A stretch of 9,016 nucleotides of DNA, from the NCBI GenBank assembly GCA_910585505.1, contig CAJUFF010000117.1, positions 1 through 9,016 on the forward strand, read 5' to 3'. This document shows positions 1-6,254 of this stretch, piece after piece. The notes under the pieces were generated by a model that ran no database searches, was not told the DNA's origin, and saw nothing but the letters and a program-made list of their open reading frames with translations. A program made the position numbers and the translations under genes. This stretch comes from an uncultured Ruminiclostridium sp. Lineage in GTDB: Bacteria > Bacillota > Clostridia > Oscillospirales > Ruminococcaceae. Every line of letters starts with the position of its first letter. Positions within the stretch are counted from its first letter, which is position 1.

Positions 1-82
1 TTCGGAGTCCGAAAGGGAAGCGGAAAGGACATTTAGTCGCTTCGCTCCTATTTGTCTATATTTTTGTTGTATTGCTATAGTA
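1..82. other. Window edge, no assignable gene
   Basis: TTCGGA and TCCGAA form a 6-bp inverted repeat at 1-13. An imperfect symmetric fold, with GACA/TGTC ends and 2x2 internal loops, covers about 28-56. Plus-strand frame 1 stays open to a TAG at 34-36, so the tail of an upstream gene is possible but cannot be shown. Confidence 0.3.
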
Positions 83-562
83 TCAAATATCAATCTTAAC
101 CCTTTCTCTTCCTCTTTTTCTCTTAAACAAAGCGTACTCCGGCATTTTTTCGCCGAACATACGGTATCTGAAAAAATCGTCCAGAAAAATTCCCGCCAGT
201 GAAATAAAAAACCAGATAAAGAAAAAACGGGGGCAGATCTGTCCCATTATGTTAAGCGGAATACCGCTGTAATCCCAGACATTCAGATGAAGCCACAAAT
301 TGACTATGACCCCGCTTATAAATTCCAGAAGGGTTATTATTACCGCGCTGCACAGCATCTGAAAAACAAGAGGCATATTACGGTCAAAGTAACAATTTAT
401 GCCGCCTATAAGCAAAAACGCCGCCCCTCCCGTTATGAACATCGAAAAGTGACTGTCGCCCTTATAAGCTACTTCTATGGCAAAATATATCATTCCGCCC
501 ATAAGGAAAAGCAGGGTAAGCTTTATAAACTCTTTAAGCAGAGGAGAACTCGGTCGTGTCAT
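83..562 (-). CDS. CmpB-like (putative ABC transporter type IV) membrane protein
   Basis: A 159-residue integral membrane protein with about four hydrophobic segments, near residues 13-33, 40-58, 64-91 and 110-128, and a basic C-terminal tail. The spacing of conserved residues fits the CmpB-like 'putative ABC-transporter type IV' family of Firmicutes as I recall it: an IE pair near 29-30, SMF at 40-42, IGG-N near 52-56, a Glu at 80, WDYS at 96-99 and a GQICPRF stretch at 107-113. No ATPase partner lies nearby and the family has no firmly established biochemical role, so the transporter name should be treated as a label. I chose the ATG at 562 rather than the in-frame TTG at 589. It leaves an AAAGGA ribosome binding site about 11 nt upstream, which the longer form would translate. 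The gene is divergent from the carboxypeptidase gene. Confidence 0.82.
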   Translation of the reverse strand: MTRPSSPLLKEFIKLTLLFLMGGMIYFAIEVAYKGDSHFSMFITGGAAFLLIGGINCYFDRNMPLVFQMLCSAVIITLLEFISGVIVNLWLHLNVWDYSGIPLNIMGQICPRFFFIWFFISLAGIFLDDFFRYRMFGEKMPEYALFKRKRGRERVKIDI

Positions 563-613
563 ATATGAAATTATCCTTTCTTTTTTCAATTAGCTTACGC
601 ATTTAAAGGACTT

Positions 614-642
614 GTTATACATAAATTATGGGTAGATATCAA
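614..642 (-). promoter_or_regulatory. Probable sigma-A promoter of the CmpB-like gene
   Basis: Read on the minus strand there is a TTGATA -35 (642-637) and a TATAAC -10 (619-614), separated by 17 bp. Each hexamer differs from consensus at one position. It lies about 50 bp upstream of the chosen start at 562. The plus-strand promoter for the divergent gene probably overlaps it but is not clear. Confidence 0.5.
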
Positions 643-661
643 TTTTAAGGAGATTAAGGAA

Positions 662-1861
662 ATGACAGCTTTCAAGGGTATCGGCGCAAGACTTTTTTCC
701 GCTGCCGCGGCTCTGGCGGCGGCGATAATATGTATGTCGGGTGTAACGGGCGTAAGCGCGCAGACGAATGAAGAAAAAAGAAGAGACGAGTCAAGGGCTG
801 CGTTCAGAGCAAAATCGGTGATGCTGACCGAATCGGCAACGGGGCAGGTGCTTTACTCGCAGAATCCCGACCAAAAGCTTCCCATAGCCAGCGTAACAAA
901 AATAATGACCCTTCTTATCGCGGCGGAAGAAATGAAAGCGGGGAGACTAAGCTTTGATGATATCGTAGTCGCTTCCTATCACGCTTTTTCCATGGACGGG
1001 TCGGTAATATGGCTTAACGAGGGGGAAGAAATGAGCGTTTACGACATCTGCCGCTCAGTGGTAATAAGCAGCGCCAACGACGCCTGCGTAGCTCTCGGCG
1101 AGCATATAGCAGGAAGCGAGGAGGAGTTTGTCAAAAGAATGAACAAACGGGCCTCGGAACTGGATATGACCAACACGCATTTTGTCAACTGTACCGGTCT
1201 TGACGCAGACAACCACTTTTCTTCCGCCTCCGACGTGGCGAAAATGGCGGCGGAGCTTAGAAAGTACGATTATTATGACGAATTTCTTATGACCCGACTT
1301 ACCTACGTACGCGAGGGCACGAGCAGGGAAACTCAACTGCTCAACACCAACCGTCTTTTGGGGTATGACGGTATTACCGGATTGAAAACCGGCACAACCG
1401 ACAATGCGGGCTACTGCTTTACCGCTACGGCTAAACGGGGGGATATGGAATTGGTGGCGGTGGTGCTGGGAGCGGAAACCGACGACGGACGGTTTGAAAT
1501 TGCGGAAGCACTGCTGGATTACGGCTTCAACGGCTTTGAACTGTTTTCCCCCGAATTTGACCCGGAAGAGCTAACCGATATCAACGTGGACGAGGGCGTT
1601 TTAAGAACAGTCTCCGTTTGCGCGGAGTCGGGACTTTGCTGTCTTATACCAAAGGGGAAAAGCTCCTCGGTATCTTATCTGTACAATATAAAGCCGACGG
1701 TAAAGGCTCCCGTTGCCTCCGGCGACAGTGTGGGCAAGATAATAGTGCTGCTTGACGATGATACTTTGTTTATAGCCAAAGTCACGGCTAAGGAAAGTTC
1801 TGAAAAACTTACGTTTTTTAAAAGCTTTGAGTTTGTATGGAAAGGGCTTTTTGACTTTTAA
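662..1861 (+). CDS. dacF: D-alanyl-D-alanine carboxypeptidase (PBP5/DacF type)
   Basis: A secreted serine DD-carboxypeptidase of the S11 family that removes the terminal D-Ala from peptidoglycan stem peptides outside the membrane. The 399-residue length is normal for the family. A signal peptide spans residues 1-33 (basic start, Ala-rich core, V-S-A before the predicted cut). The penicillin-binding motifs are all present: SVTK at 77-80 with nucleophile Ser77, SAN at 137-139, and KTG at 242-244. Residues from about 300 form the C-terminal beta domain. The last roughly 17 residues (TFFKSFEFVWKGLFDF) are aromatic and could be the amphipathic membrane anchor typical of these enzymes. The start is set by AAGGAG at 647-652, 9 nt before the ATG. 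Subfamily assignment (DacF versus DacA or DacB) cannot be settled from motifs, and the symbol is the usual Clostridia label. Confidence 0.92.
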   Translation: MTAFKGIGARLFSAAAALAAAIICMSGVTGVSAQTNEEKRRDESRAAFRAKSVMLTESATGQVLYSQNPDQKLPIASVTKIMTLLIAAEEMKAGRLSFDDIVVASYHAFSMDGSVIWLNEGEEMSVYDICRSVVISSANDACVALGEHIAGSEEEFVKRMNKRASELDMTNTHFVNCTGLDADNHFSSASDVAKMAAELRKYDYYDEFLMTRLTYVREGTSRETQLLNTNRLLGYDGITGLKTGTTDNAGYCFTATAKRGDMELVAVVLGAETDDGRFEIAEALLDYGFNGFELFSPEFDPEELTDINVDEGVLRTVSVCAESGLCCLIPKGKSSSVSYLYNIKPTVKAPVASGDSVGKIIVLLDDDTLFIAKVTAKESSEKLTFFKSFEFVWKGLFDF

Positions 1862-1934
1862 AATAAAAAATATACAAACAAAGCACATATTATTTGTAAA
1901 AAATGCTAAAATGATATTAAACACAGGAAACATC

Positions 1935-1963
1935 TTGCAAAAATTTTTAAAAAAAGGTATAAT
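1935..1963 (+). promoter_or_regulatory. sigma-A promoter of pgi
   Basis: A TTGCAA -35 (1935-1940) and a perfect TATAAT -10 (1958-1963) are separated by exactly 17 bp, in an AT-rich gap after dacF. The predicted transcript start near 1970 leaves a leader of about 150 nt before pgi. Confidence 0.7.
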
Positions 1964-2012
1964 TATAATAAGAAAATTTTACTCGGCTGTCAAGAATTTG
2001 TCCTCACGGGAT

Positions 2013-2089
2013 TTGTGCGCGGGTTTTTGAGAAAAATCGAACAATAAAAAATTGGCGCGTACAACGGCTTGTAGGGAGATTTTAAGCCG
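2013..2089 (+). promoter_or_regulatory. Structured 5' leader of pgi
   Basis: Three helices can be drawn. An outer 9-bp stem pairs 2013-2021 with 2056-2064 and contains one G.U pair. Inside it, 2022-2028 pairs with 2032-2038 around a 3-nt GAG loop. Directly abutting the outer stem, CGGCTT (2065-2070) pairs with AAGCCG (2084-2089) around a 13-nt loop that contains GGGAGA. No U-tract follows, so it is not an intrinsic terminator. The ribosome binding site AAAGGA lies downstream at 2103-2108. I do not recognise a known riboswitch class. Its role is unknown. Confidence 0.4.
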
Positions 2090-2120
2090 ATAACCAAAAA
2101 AGAAAGGATGACGGTCAAAA

Positions 2121-3458
2121 ATGGCGGTTAAACTGAACGATAAATATTTAAAACAGTTTGTGGGCGAAAACGAATACAAGGGTATCGTTTCCGCAGTTGA
2201 AGCGGCGCATAAAACACTCGGCGAAAAATCGGGCTTGGGCAATGATTTTCTCGGCTGGGTAACTCTCCCCTCCGATTACGACAAGGGGGAGTTTGAGCGT
2301 ATCAAAAAGGCGGCGGAAAAGATAAAAAAGGACAGCGAGGTGCTTATAGTCATAGGCATCGGCGGCTCTTATTTGGGCGCAAGGGCGGCTATCGAGGCTC
2401 TTAAGTCAACTCTTTACAATTCTCTTAAAAAGGATACCCCCGAAATATACTTTGTGGGAAATTCCATCAGCCCCACTTATCTCAGCGAGGTTATTTCCCT
2501 TGTTGAGGGAAGAGATTTTTCCGTAAACGTAATTTCCAAGTCGGGCACAACCACAGAACCCGCACTGGCATTCAGAGTGTTCCGCGAAATGCTGGAGCAG
2601 AAATACGGCGCCGATGGAGCCAAGGGCAGAATATACGCCACCACCGACAAGGCGAGAGGCACTCTTAAGGAGCTTTCCGACAGAAACGGATATGAAACGT
2701 TCGTTATTCCCGATGACGTAGGGGGCAGATACAGCGTGCTCACAGCGGTAGGACTTCTTCCCATTGCCTGTGCCGGATGCGATATCGACGCTCTTATGAA
2801 CGGCGCAAAGGCGGCGCAGGAGGAGCTTTGCGATCCCGATATTGAAAAGAACGACTGCTATAAATATGCGGCGGCGAGAAATATCCTTTACCGCAAGGGA
2901 TTTAAAGCGGAAATGCTCGTGGCATACGAAAACAGCTTTGCCATGATGAACGAATGGTTCAAACAGCTTTTCGGCGAAAGCGAGGGCAAGGACGGAAAGG
3001 GTATTTACCCCACCTCCGCCACCTTCTCCACCGATCTTCACTCGTTGGGTCAGTTCATTCAGGACGGTTCCAAGATACTGTTTGAGACGGTGGTACAGTT
3101 TGAAAAGCCTCAGAAGGACTTTTTCCTTAAGGACGACGCCGAAAACGGCGACGGACTCAACTTCCTTTCCGGACAGAATATGTCTGTCGTTAACCGCAAG
3201 GCCTTTGAGGGCACTGTTCTGGCTCACACCGAGGGCGGAGTCCCCAATATGGTGCTTGAGGTGCCGGAGCTTAACGAATTCGAGTTGGGCTATATGATTT
3301 ACTTCTTTGAAAAGGCGTGCGCGATTTCGGGATATTTACTGGGAGTAAATCCCTTTGATCAGCCCGGCGTTGAGAGCTATAAGAAAAATATGTTTGCCCT
3401 GTTGGGCAAGCCCGGATACGAGGCGCAGAAGGCGGAGCTGGAAGCCAAGCTTTCCTGA
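2121..3458 (+). CDS. pgi: Glucose-6-phosphate isomerase
   Basis: A cytosolic enzyme that interconverts glucose 6-phosphate and fructose 6-phosphate in glycolysis and gluconeogenesis. Its 445 residues match the short bacillar form. Visible motifs are a glycine-rich IGIGGSYLGARA segment at 78-89, the phosphate-binding SKSGTTTE at 139-146, the DVGGRYSVLTAVGLLP signature at 199-214, ESEGKDGKG at 286-294 and the C-terminal signature GYLLGVNPFDQPGVESYK at 404-421. By homology with the Bacillus-type enzyme, Glu288, His307 and Lys421 are the likely catalytic residues. The start follows AAAGGA at 2103-2108, about 12 nt upstream, which is rather long spacing. The gene appears monocistronic, with its own promoter and a structured leader. 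Confidence 0.97.
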   Translation: MAVKLNDKYLKQFVGENEYKGIVSAVEAAHKTLGEKSGLGNDFLGWVTLPSDYDKGEFERIKKAAEKIKKDSEVLIVIGIGGSYLGARAAIEALKSTLYNSLKKDTPEIYFVGNSISPTYLSEVISLVEGRDFSVNVISKSGTTTEPALAFRVFREMLEQKYGADGAKGRIYATTDKARGTLKELSDRNGYETFVIPDDVGGRYSVLTAVGLLPIACAGCDIDALMNGAKAAQEELCDPDIEKNDCYKYAAARNILYRKGFKAEMLVAYENSFAMMNEWFKQLFGESEGKDGKGIYPTSATFSTDLHSLGQFIQDGSKILFETVVQFEKPQKDFFLKDDAENGDGLNFLSGQNMSVVNRKAFEGTVLAHTEGGVPNMVLEVPELNEFELGYMIYFFEKACAISGYLLGVNPFDQPGVESYKKNMFALLGKPGYEAQKAELEAKLS

Positions 3459-3478
3459 TTACCGTCAGATTAAAGTAA

Positions 3479-3537
3479 TTTCGGGCGCTTATCGCCGTGT
3501 TTTTCGGACAGACGCCCCGAAAATAAAAATTGCGGGG
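3479..3537 (+). terminator. Possible 3' hairpins after pgi
   Basis: TTTCGGGCG (3479-3487) can pair with 3513-3522 in a 9-bp stem with one bulged C and a 25-nt loop. A competing helix pairs CCCCG (3515-3519) with CGGGG (3533-3537). Neither is followed by a good U-tract, so termination here is uncertain. Confidence 0.28.
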
Positions 3538-3550
3538 TTTGCTTTAATCA

Positions 3551-3690
3551 AGAACCTGTCCACATAAGAATGGTGCGTGGATTTTTGAGCAGATTTTGCC
3601 GGCTTGCTGTCGCAAGTCAAGAAATTTTAACGCAGTCATCGGTAAAATCTGCCAAAAAGATGCGTGCCAATTCCTATTTGGACAGGTTCT
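3551..3690. repeat. 140-bp palindromic repeat, intact copy
   Basis: The two ends are perfect 12-bp inverted repeats (AGAACCTGTCCA and its complement). The 51-bp arms, 3551-3601 and 3640-3690, align with each other over almost their full length. Many differences become G.U pairs in RNA, for example TGCGTG facing TGCGTG. A small internal hairpin, CTTGC-tgtc-GCAAG, sits just after the left arm, near 3603-3616. No ORF in it looks real. It ends 43 bp before the P-loop gene. A degenerate copy in opposite orientation fills the gap between der and plsY. It resembles a MITE or REP-like element, but no clear target-site duplication is visible. Confidence 0.85.
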
Positions 3691-3733
3691 AAAGCTTAAA
3701 CAAGCCTTGCGGTCAAATACGGAGGACAACACT

Positions 3734-4135
3734 ATGATCAGACTTATACCCGGCAAAAAAGGTTCAGGCAAAACCAAGATCTTAATCGACGCGATCCACA
3801 AGGCGGAAAAAGACAGTAAGGGCAACGTGGTTGCAATTCAAATCGGTTCCTCTTTGAATATCGACATTTATCATAAGATTCGCCTGATAAATATCGAAGA
3901 CTTTAAAATATCCGATTACGACGATCTTTACGGCTTTATCGCGGGAATACTCGCTTCCGATTACGACTGCACCGATATCTTTGTTGACGGAGTACTCAGA
4001 ATAGTGGGCAGAGATTACGACAAGGTCGGAGAAATGTTTGACAGGATAGCGGCAATCAGTGAAAGCACAAACGTTGTATTTACCATTTCGGCTGACGTAG
4101 ACGCCCTTCCCGAATCTATAAAAAAATATCTGTAA
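3734..4135 (+). CDS. Small P-loop NTPase-like protein, function unknown
   Basis: A 133-residue cytosolic protein with a clean Walker A motif, GKKGSGKT, at residues 7-14. A plausible Walker B strand ends DIFVD at 81-85. The final strand (NVVFTISADVDALP) resembles a late beta strand of a P-loop fold. It is about half the size of most P-loop domains and ends just after that strand. From memory, similar Clostridia proteins are often mislabelled 'twitching motility protein PilT', but PilT motifs are absent. The ATG at 3734 is set by GGAGG at 3721-3725, 8 nt upstream. The open frame continues upstream to 3596, but that part is only translated repeat DNA. Real function, substrate and partners are unknown. 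It lies between a repeat element and the rpmF promoter. Confidence 0.8.
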   Translation: MIRLIPGKKGSGKTKILIDAIHKAEKDSKGNVVAIQIGSSLNIDIYHKIRLINIEDFKISDYDDLYGFIAGILASDYDCTDIFVDGVLRIVGRDYDKVGEMFDRIAAISESTNVVFTISADVDALPESIKKYL

Positions 4136-4139
4136 AAGT

Positions 4140-4181
4140 TTGACAACAAGTATTGACAAACGATGACAGGTGTGTTATAAT
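4140..4181 (+). promoter_or_regulatory. Strong consensus sigma-A promoter of rpmF
   Basis: TTGACA (4153-4158), a 17-bp spacer and TATAAT (4176-4181) match consensus at all 12 positions. A second perfect TTGACA lies 13 bp further upstream (4140-4145). It is too far away to serve the same -10. It starts 4 bp after the P-loop gene stop. Confidence 0.9.
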
Positions 4182-4195
4182 GTTTCTCGTGTTTA

Positions 4196-4224
4196 AATTC
4201 AGTTATTTTGCTTTAAACTGAGTT
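4196..4224 (+). promoter_or_regulatory. Hairpin in the rpmF 5' leader
   Basis: AATTCAGTT (4196-4204) pairs with AACTGAGTT (4216-4224) as a 9-bp stem with one G.U pair and an 11-nt loop. It lies between the predicted transcript start and the ribosome binding site (4242-4250), which is left free. The stem is AT-rich and only modestly stable. Confidence 0.4.
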
Positions 4225-4256
4225 AATTATTTTGAATATAGAGGGAGGTGCAAATA

Positions 4257-4439
4257 ATGGCAGTTCCAAAGAGAAAAGTATCAAGAGCAAGACGCGATAA
4301 GAGACGCGGACAAGTATGGAAATTAAACGCACCCGCTTTTTCCCGCTGCACCAATTGCGGAGAGTTGAAGTCTCCTCATAAGGTTTGTCCCAACTGCGGT
4401 TATTATAAGGGCAGGGAAGTTATTGCTCACGAAGCTTAA
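4257..4439 (+). CDS. rpmF: 50S ribosomal protein L32 (zinc-ribbon form)
   Basis: A 60-residue ribosomal protein of the large subunit. The N-terminus MAVPKRKVSRARRDKRR is the classic L32 start. Two CxxC pairs, Cys31/Cys34 and Cys44/Cys47, make this the zinc-binding form. The ATG at 4257 is chosen over the upstream in-frame GTG at 4248, which lies inside the ribosome binding site AGGGAGGTG (4242-4250). Spacing to the ATG is 6 nt. rpmF commonly sits after a yceD (DUF177) gene and before plsX. Here neither neighbour is present, and the gene has its own promoter and terminator. Confidence 0.98.
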   Translation: MAVPKRKVSRARRDKRRGQVWKLNAPAFSRCTNCGELKSPHKVCPNCGYYKGREVIAHEA

Positions 4440-4445
4440 GTTATT

Positions 4446-4482
4446 AAAAATAAAGGGGTAGCTTGACTGCCCCTTATTTTTA
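4446..4482 (+). terminator. Intrinsic terminator of rpmF
   Basis: GGGGTAG (4455-4461) pairs with CTGCCCC (4467-4473), with one G.U pair and a 5-nt loop. The A-rich upstream flank pairs with the TTATTTTT tract (4474-4481), extending the stem with one bulge. It is the only textbook terminator in the window. Confidence 0.88.
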
Positions 4483-4510
4483 TATTATAAAAACATAGTA
4501 AGAAAAGATC

Positions 4511-4659
4511 GTGAAAGACAAGAAAAACAAATCATACTAATCTCTGTTTTGACTGTAGACAAAATATAACAAAGTCTACAGTCAAAACAGAGTTACACCC
4601 TAAACACTAATATTGGTTTAAAAAGCCATTTTATCCACTTTTTAAACCAATATTAGTAT
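4511..4659 (+). repeat. Twin-hairpin repeat, copy A
   Basis: The order is a conserved AT-rich block (4511-4541, ending CAAATCATACTAAT), hairpin 1, a linker TTACACCCTAAACACTAAT (4593-4611) and hairpin 2, ending in ATTAGTAT (4652-4659). Hairpin 1 is a perfect 19-bp stem (4542-4560 with 4574-4592, 13-nt loop), extended by TAA/TTA across a bulged T at 4541. Hairpin 2 is a perfect 20-bp stem (4606-4625 with 4638-4657, 12-nt loop). It has no coding potential. It lies between the rpmF terminator and the der promoter. Copy D at 8862-8982 shares the blocks and linker but not the stem sequences. Confidence 0.88.
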
Positions 4660-4704
4660 CAGTATTTGCCATAGAATTATCACAGCTTAATTTTTTAATA
4701 AACA

Positions 4705-4734
4705 TTGACATAAAACCCATTTTTATAGTATAAT
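4705..4734 (+). promoter_or_regulatory. Consensus sigma-A promoter of der
   Basis: TTGACA (4705-4710) and TATAAT (4729-4734) are both perfect, with an 18-bp spacer. The predicted transcript start near 4741 gives a leader of only about 30 nt. The same transcript probably carries plsY and gpsA, because no convincing promoter is seen before them. Confidence 0.85.
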
Positions 4735-4769
4735 AATACCGATAAAAGAAAAGAAACGGAAATAAAAAA

Positions 4770-6089
4770 ATGAAGTTAGTAGCCATAGTAGGACGACCCA
4801 ACGTAGGAAAATCCACGCTTTTCAACAAGCTTATAGGAAAACGCATGAGCATAGTGGACGACACCCCCGGCGTCACCCGCGACAGAATATACTCCAAATG
4901 CGAGTGGCTGAACCGGGAGTTTATGTTGGTTGATACAGGAGGCATCGAACCCGAAAGCAGCGACGTTATACTGTCCCAGATGAGAGAACAGGCTCAGCTT
5001 GCCATAGAAAGCGCCGACGTTATCATATTTGTAGCGGATATTAAAACGGGAATGACAGCTGCTGATCAAAACGTGGCGCAAATGCTCCGCAAAAGCGGGA
5101 AACCCGTGGTGCTTTGCGTAAACAAATGCGACGGATTAGGTGAAAATCCTTCCGAACTATACGAATTTTACAATCTCGGATTAGGCGATCCCATAGCCGT
5201 TTCCTCGGTTCACGGCCACGGTACGGGCGATCTGCTTGACGCCGTTTTTGAAAATATGCCCGATATTACCGAAGAAGAAACCGACGACGACACCGTAAAG
5301 GTGGCGATTATCGGAAAACCCAATGCGGGGAAATCTTCGTTGGTAAATAAAATTGCGGGGGAAAACCGCGTTATAGTCTCGGATAAAGCGGGAACCACAA
5401 GAGACGCGGTGGACACACCGGTGACCTATAACGGAAAAAAATATTTGTTGATTGACACGGCGGGAATACGAAGAAAATCTAAGGTCAATGACAATGTGGA
5501 AAAATACAGCGTCTTGAGAGCCTATATGGCGATAGACAGAGCCGACGTGTGCGTTATCATGATAGACGCAACGGAGGGATTCACAGAGCAGGACAGCAAA
5601 ATAGCGGGATATGCCCACGAGCAGGGAAAGGCAAGCGTTGTCGCCGTAAATAAGTGGGACGCCGTGGAAAAGGACGGAAAAACCATGCAGGAATTCACCA
5701 AAAGGCTTGAGGTGGATTTCAGTTTTATGTCCTACGCGCCCTTCGTGTTTATTTCGGCTAAGACCGGTCAGCGTACGGACAAGCTTTTCGGTCTGATCGA
5801 CTACACGGTTGAGCAAAACGCAAGACGTATACCCACCGGAAGACTTAACGAGCTGCTCAGCTACGCAACGGCGAGAGTACAGCCTCCCTCCGACAAGGGC
5901 AAAAGACTTAAGGTGTATTATCTTACACAGCCTTCCGTTAAACCGCCCACCTTCGTTTGCTTCTGCAACAGAAAAGACCTGTTCCATTTTTCCTACCAAA
6001 GATATATTGAAAACCAGATAAGAGAAGCCTTCGGTCTTGATGGAACGCCGATAAGACTGATTATCCGAGAGCGCGGAGAAAACGAGTAA
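4770..6089 (+). CDS. der: Ribosome biogenesis GTPase Der (EngA)
   Basis: An essential tandem GTPase that acts in assembly of the 50S ribosomal subunit in the cytosol. Its 439 residues are typical. GTPase domain 1 shows GRPNVGKS at 8-15, DTPGVTRD at 31-38, DTGG at 55-58 and NKCD at 118-121. Domain 2 shows GKPNAGKS at 182-189, the AGTTRD switch at 207-212, DTAG at 229-232, NKWD at 294-297 and SAK at 329-331. The KH-like RNA-binding domain occupies roughly 350-435, with the family motif KPPTFVCFCN. An acidic linker (ITEEETDDD, 166-174) separates the GTPase domains. The ribosome binding site is weak: only ACGGA near 4756-4760 precedes the ATG in an A-rich leader. It heads a likely der-plsY-gpsA transcript. 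Confidence 0.98.
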   Translation: MKLVAIVGRPNVGKSTLFNKLIGKRMSIVDDTPGVTRDRIYSKCEWLNREFMLVDTGGIEPESSDVILSQMREQAQLAIESADVIIFVADIKTGMTAADQNVAQMLRKSGKPVVLCVNKCDGLGENPSELYEFYNLGLGDPIAVSSVHGHGTGDLLDAVFENMPDITEEETDDDTVKVAIIGKPNAGKSSLVNKIAGENRVIVSDKAGTTRDAVDTPVTYNGKKYLLIDTAGIRRKSKVNDNVEKYSVLRAYMAIDRADVCVIMIDATEGFTEQDSKIAGYAHEQGKASVVAVNKWDAVEKDGKTMQEFTKRLEVDFSFMSYAPFVFISAKTGQRTDKLFGLIDYTVEQNARRIPTGRLNELLSYATARVQPPSDKGKRLKVYYLTQPSVKPPTFVCFCNRKDLFHFSYQRYIENQIREAFGLDGTPIRLIIRERGENE

Positions 6090-6231
6090 TTTCTCTGTAT
6101 AAATATCGCACGCGTCTTTTCGGCGAATTTTGCCTATATCTGCGGTAATTTCTTGATTTGTTGCACAACCCTGTCCCCAACATAATTTGTTTGAAAACCC
6201 ACTTACCGATCTTATGAAAACAGGTTTTAAT
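6090..6231. repeat. Degenerate full-length copy of the 140-bp palindromic repeat
   Basis: Compared with the reverse complement of 3551-3690, the best-conserved part is 6108-6160. It shares GCACGC, TCTTTT, GGC, ATTTT, CTGCG and TTTCTTGA in order. The right end, 6205-6231, shares CTTATG and ACAGGTT at the expected distance. The left end keeps CTGT and AAATA. Most differences in the right arm are transitions. The copy occupies nearly all of the gap between der and plsY, in opposite orientation to the intact copy. Its arms no longer pair well. It ends 23 bp before the plsY start. Confidence 0.72.
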
Positions 6232-6254
6232 TTTTGCGAAAGCGAGAAAGCTTT

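Noticed and set aside
612..640. Plus-strand promoter for dacF (TTGTTA with a GATATC-like -10)
   Set aside because: The -10 is poor and the better-matching promoter in this spot reads the other way.
2406..3227. Open frame of 273 codons on the minus strand inside pgi
   Set aside because: It lies opposite a fully conserved enzyme, has no recognisable motif and reads like antisense of Gly/Lys-rich coding sequence.
3551..3690. Insertion sequence
   Set aside because: There is no transposase ORF and no clear target duplication, so it is called a repeat only.
3596..3733. N-terminal extension of the P-loop gene
   Set aside because: This stretch is translated repeat DNA. The GGAGG at 3721-3725 and the Walker A position support the ATG at 3734.
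4528..4660. CRISPR-like array in the repeats
   Set aside because: There are two different hairpins and no regularly spaced direct repeats with unique spacers. No cas genes are present.
5181..5999. Open frame of 272 codons on the minus strand inside der
   Set aside because: It is antisense to conserved GTPase motifs, has no family features and no plausible ribosome binding site was noted.
6234..6254. TTG start for plsY adding MRKRESF
   Set aside because: A rare start codon, and a basic N-terminus that conflicts with the usual PlsY topology. The ATG at 6255 gives a normal protein.
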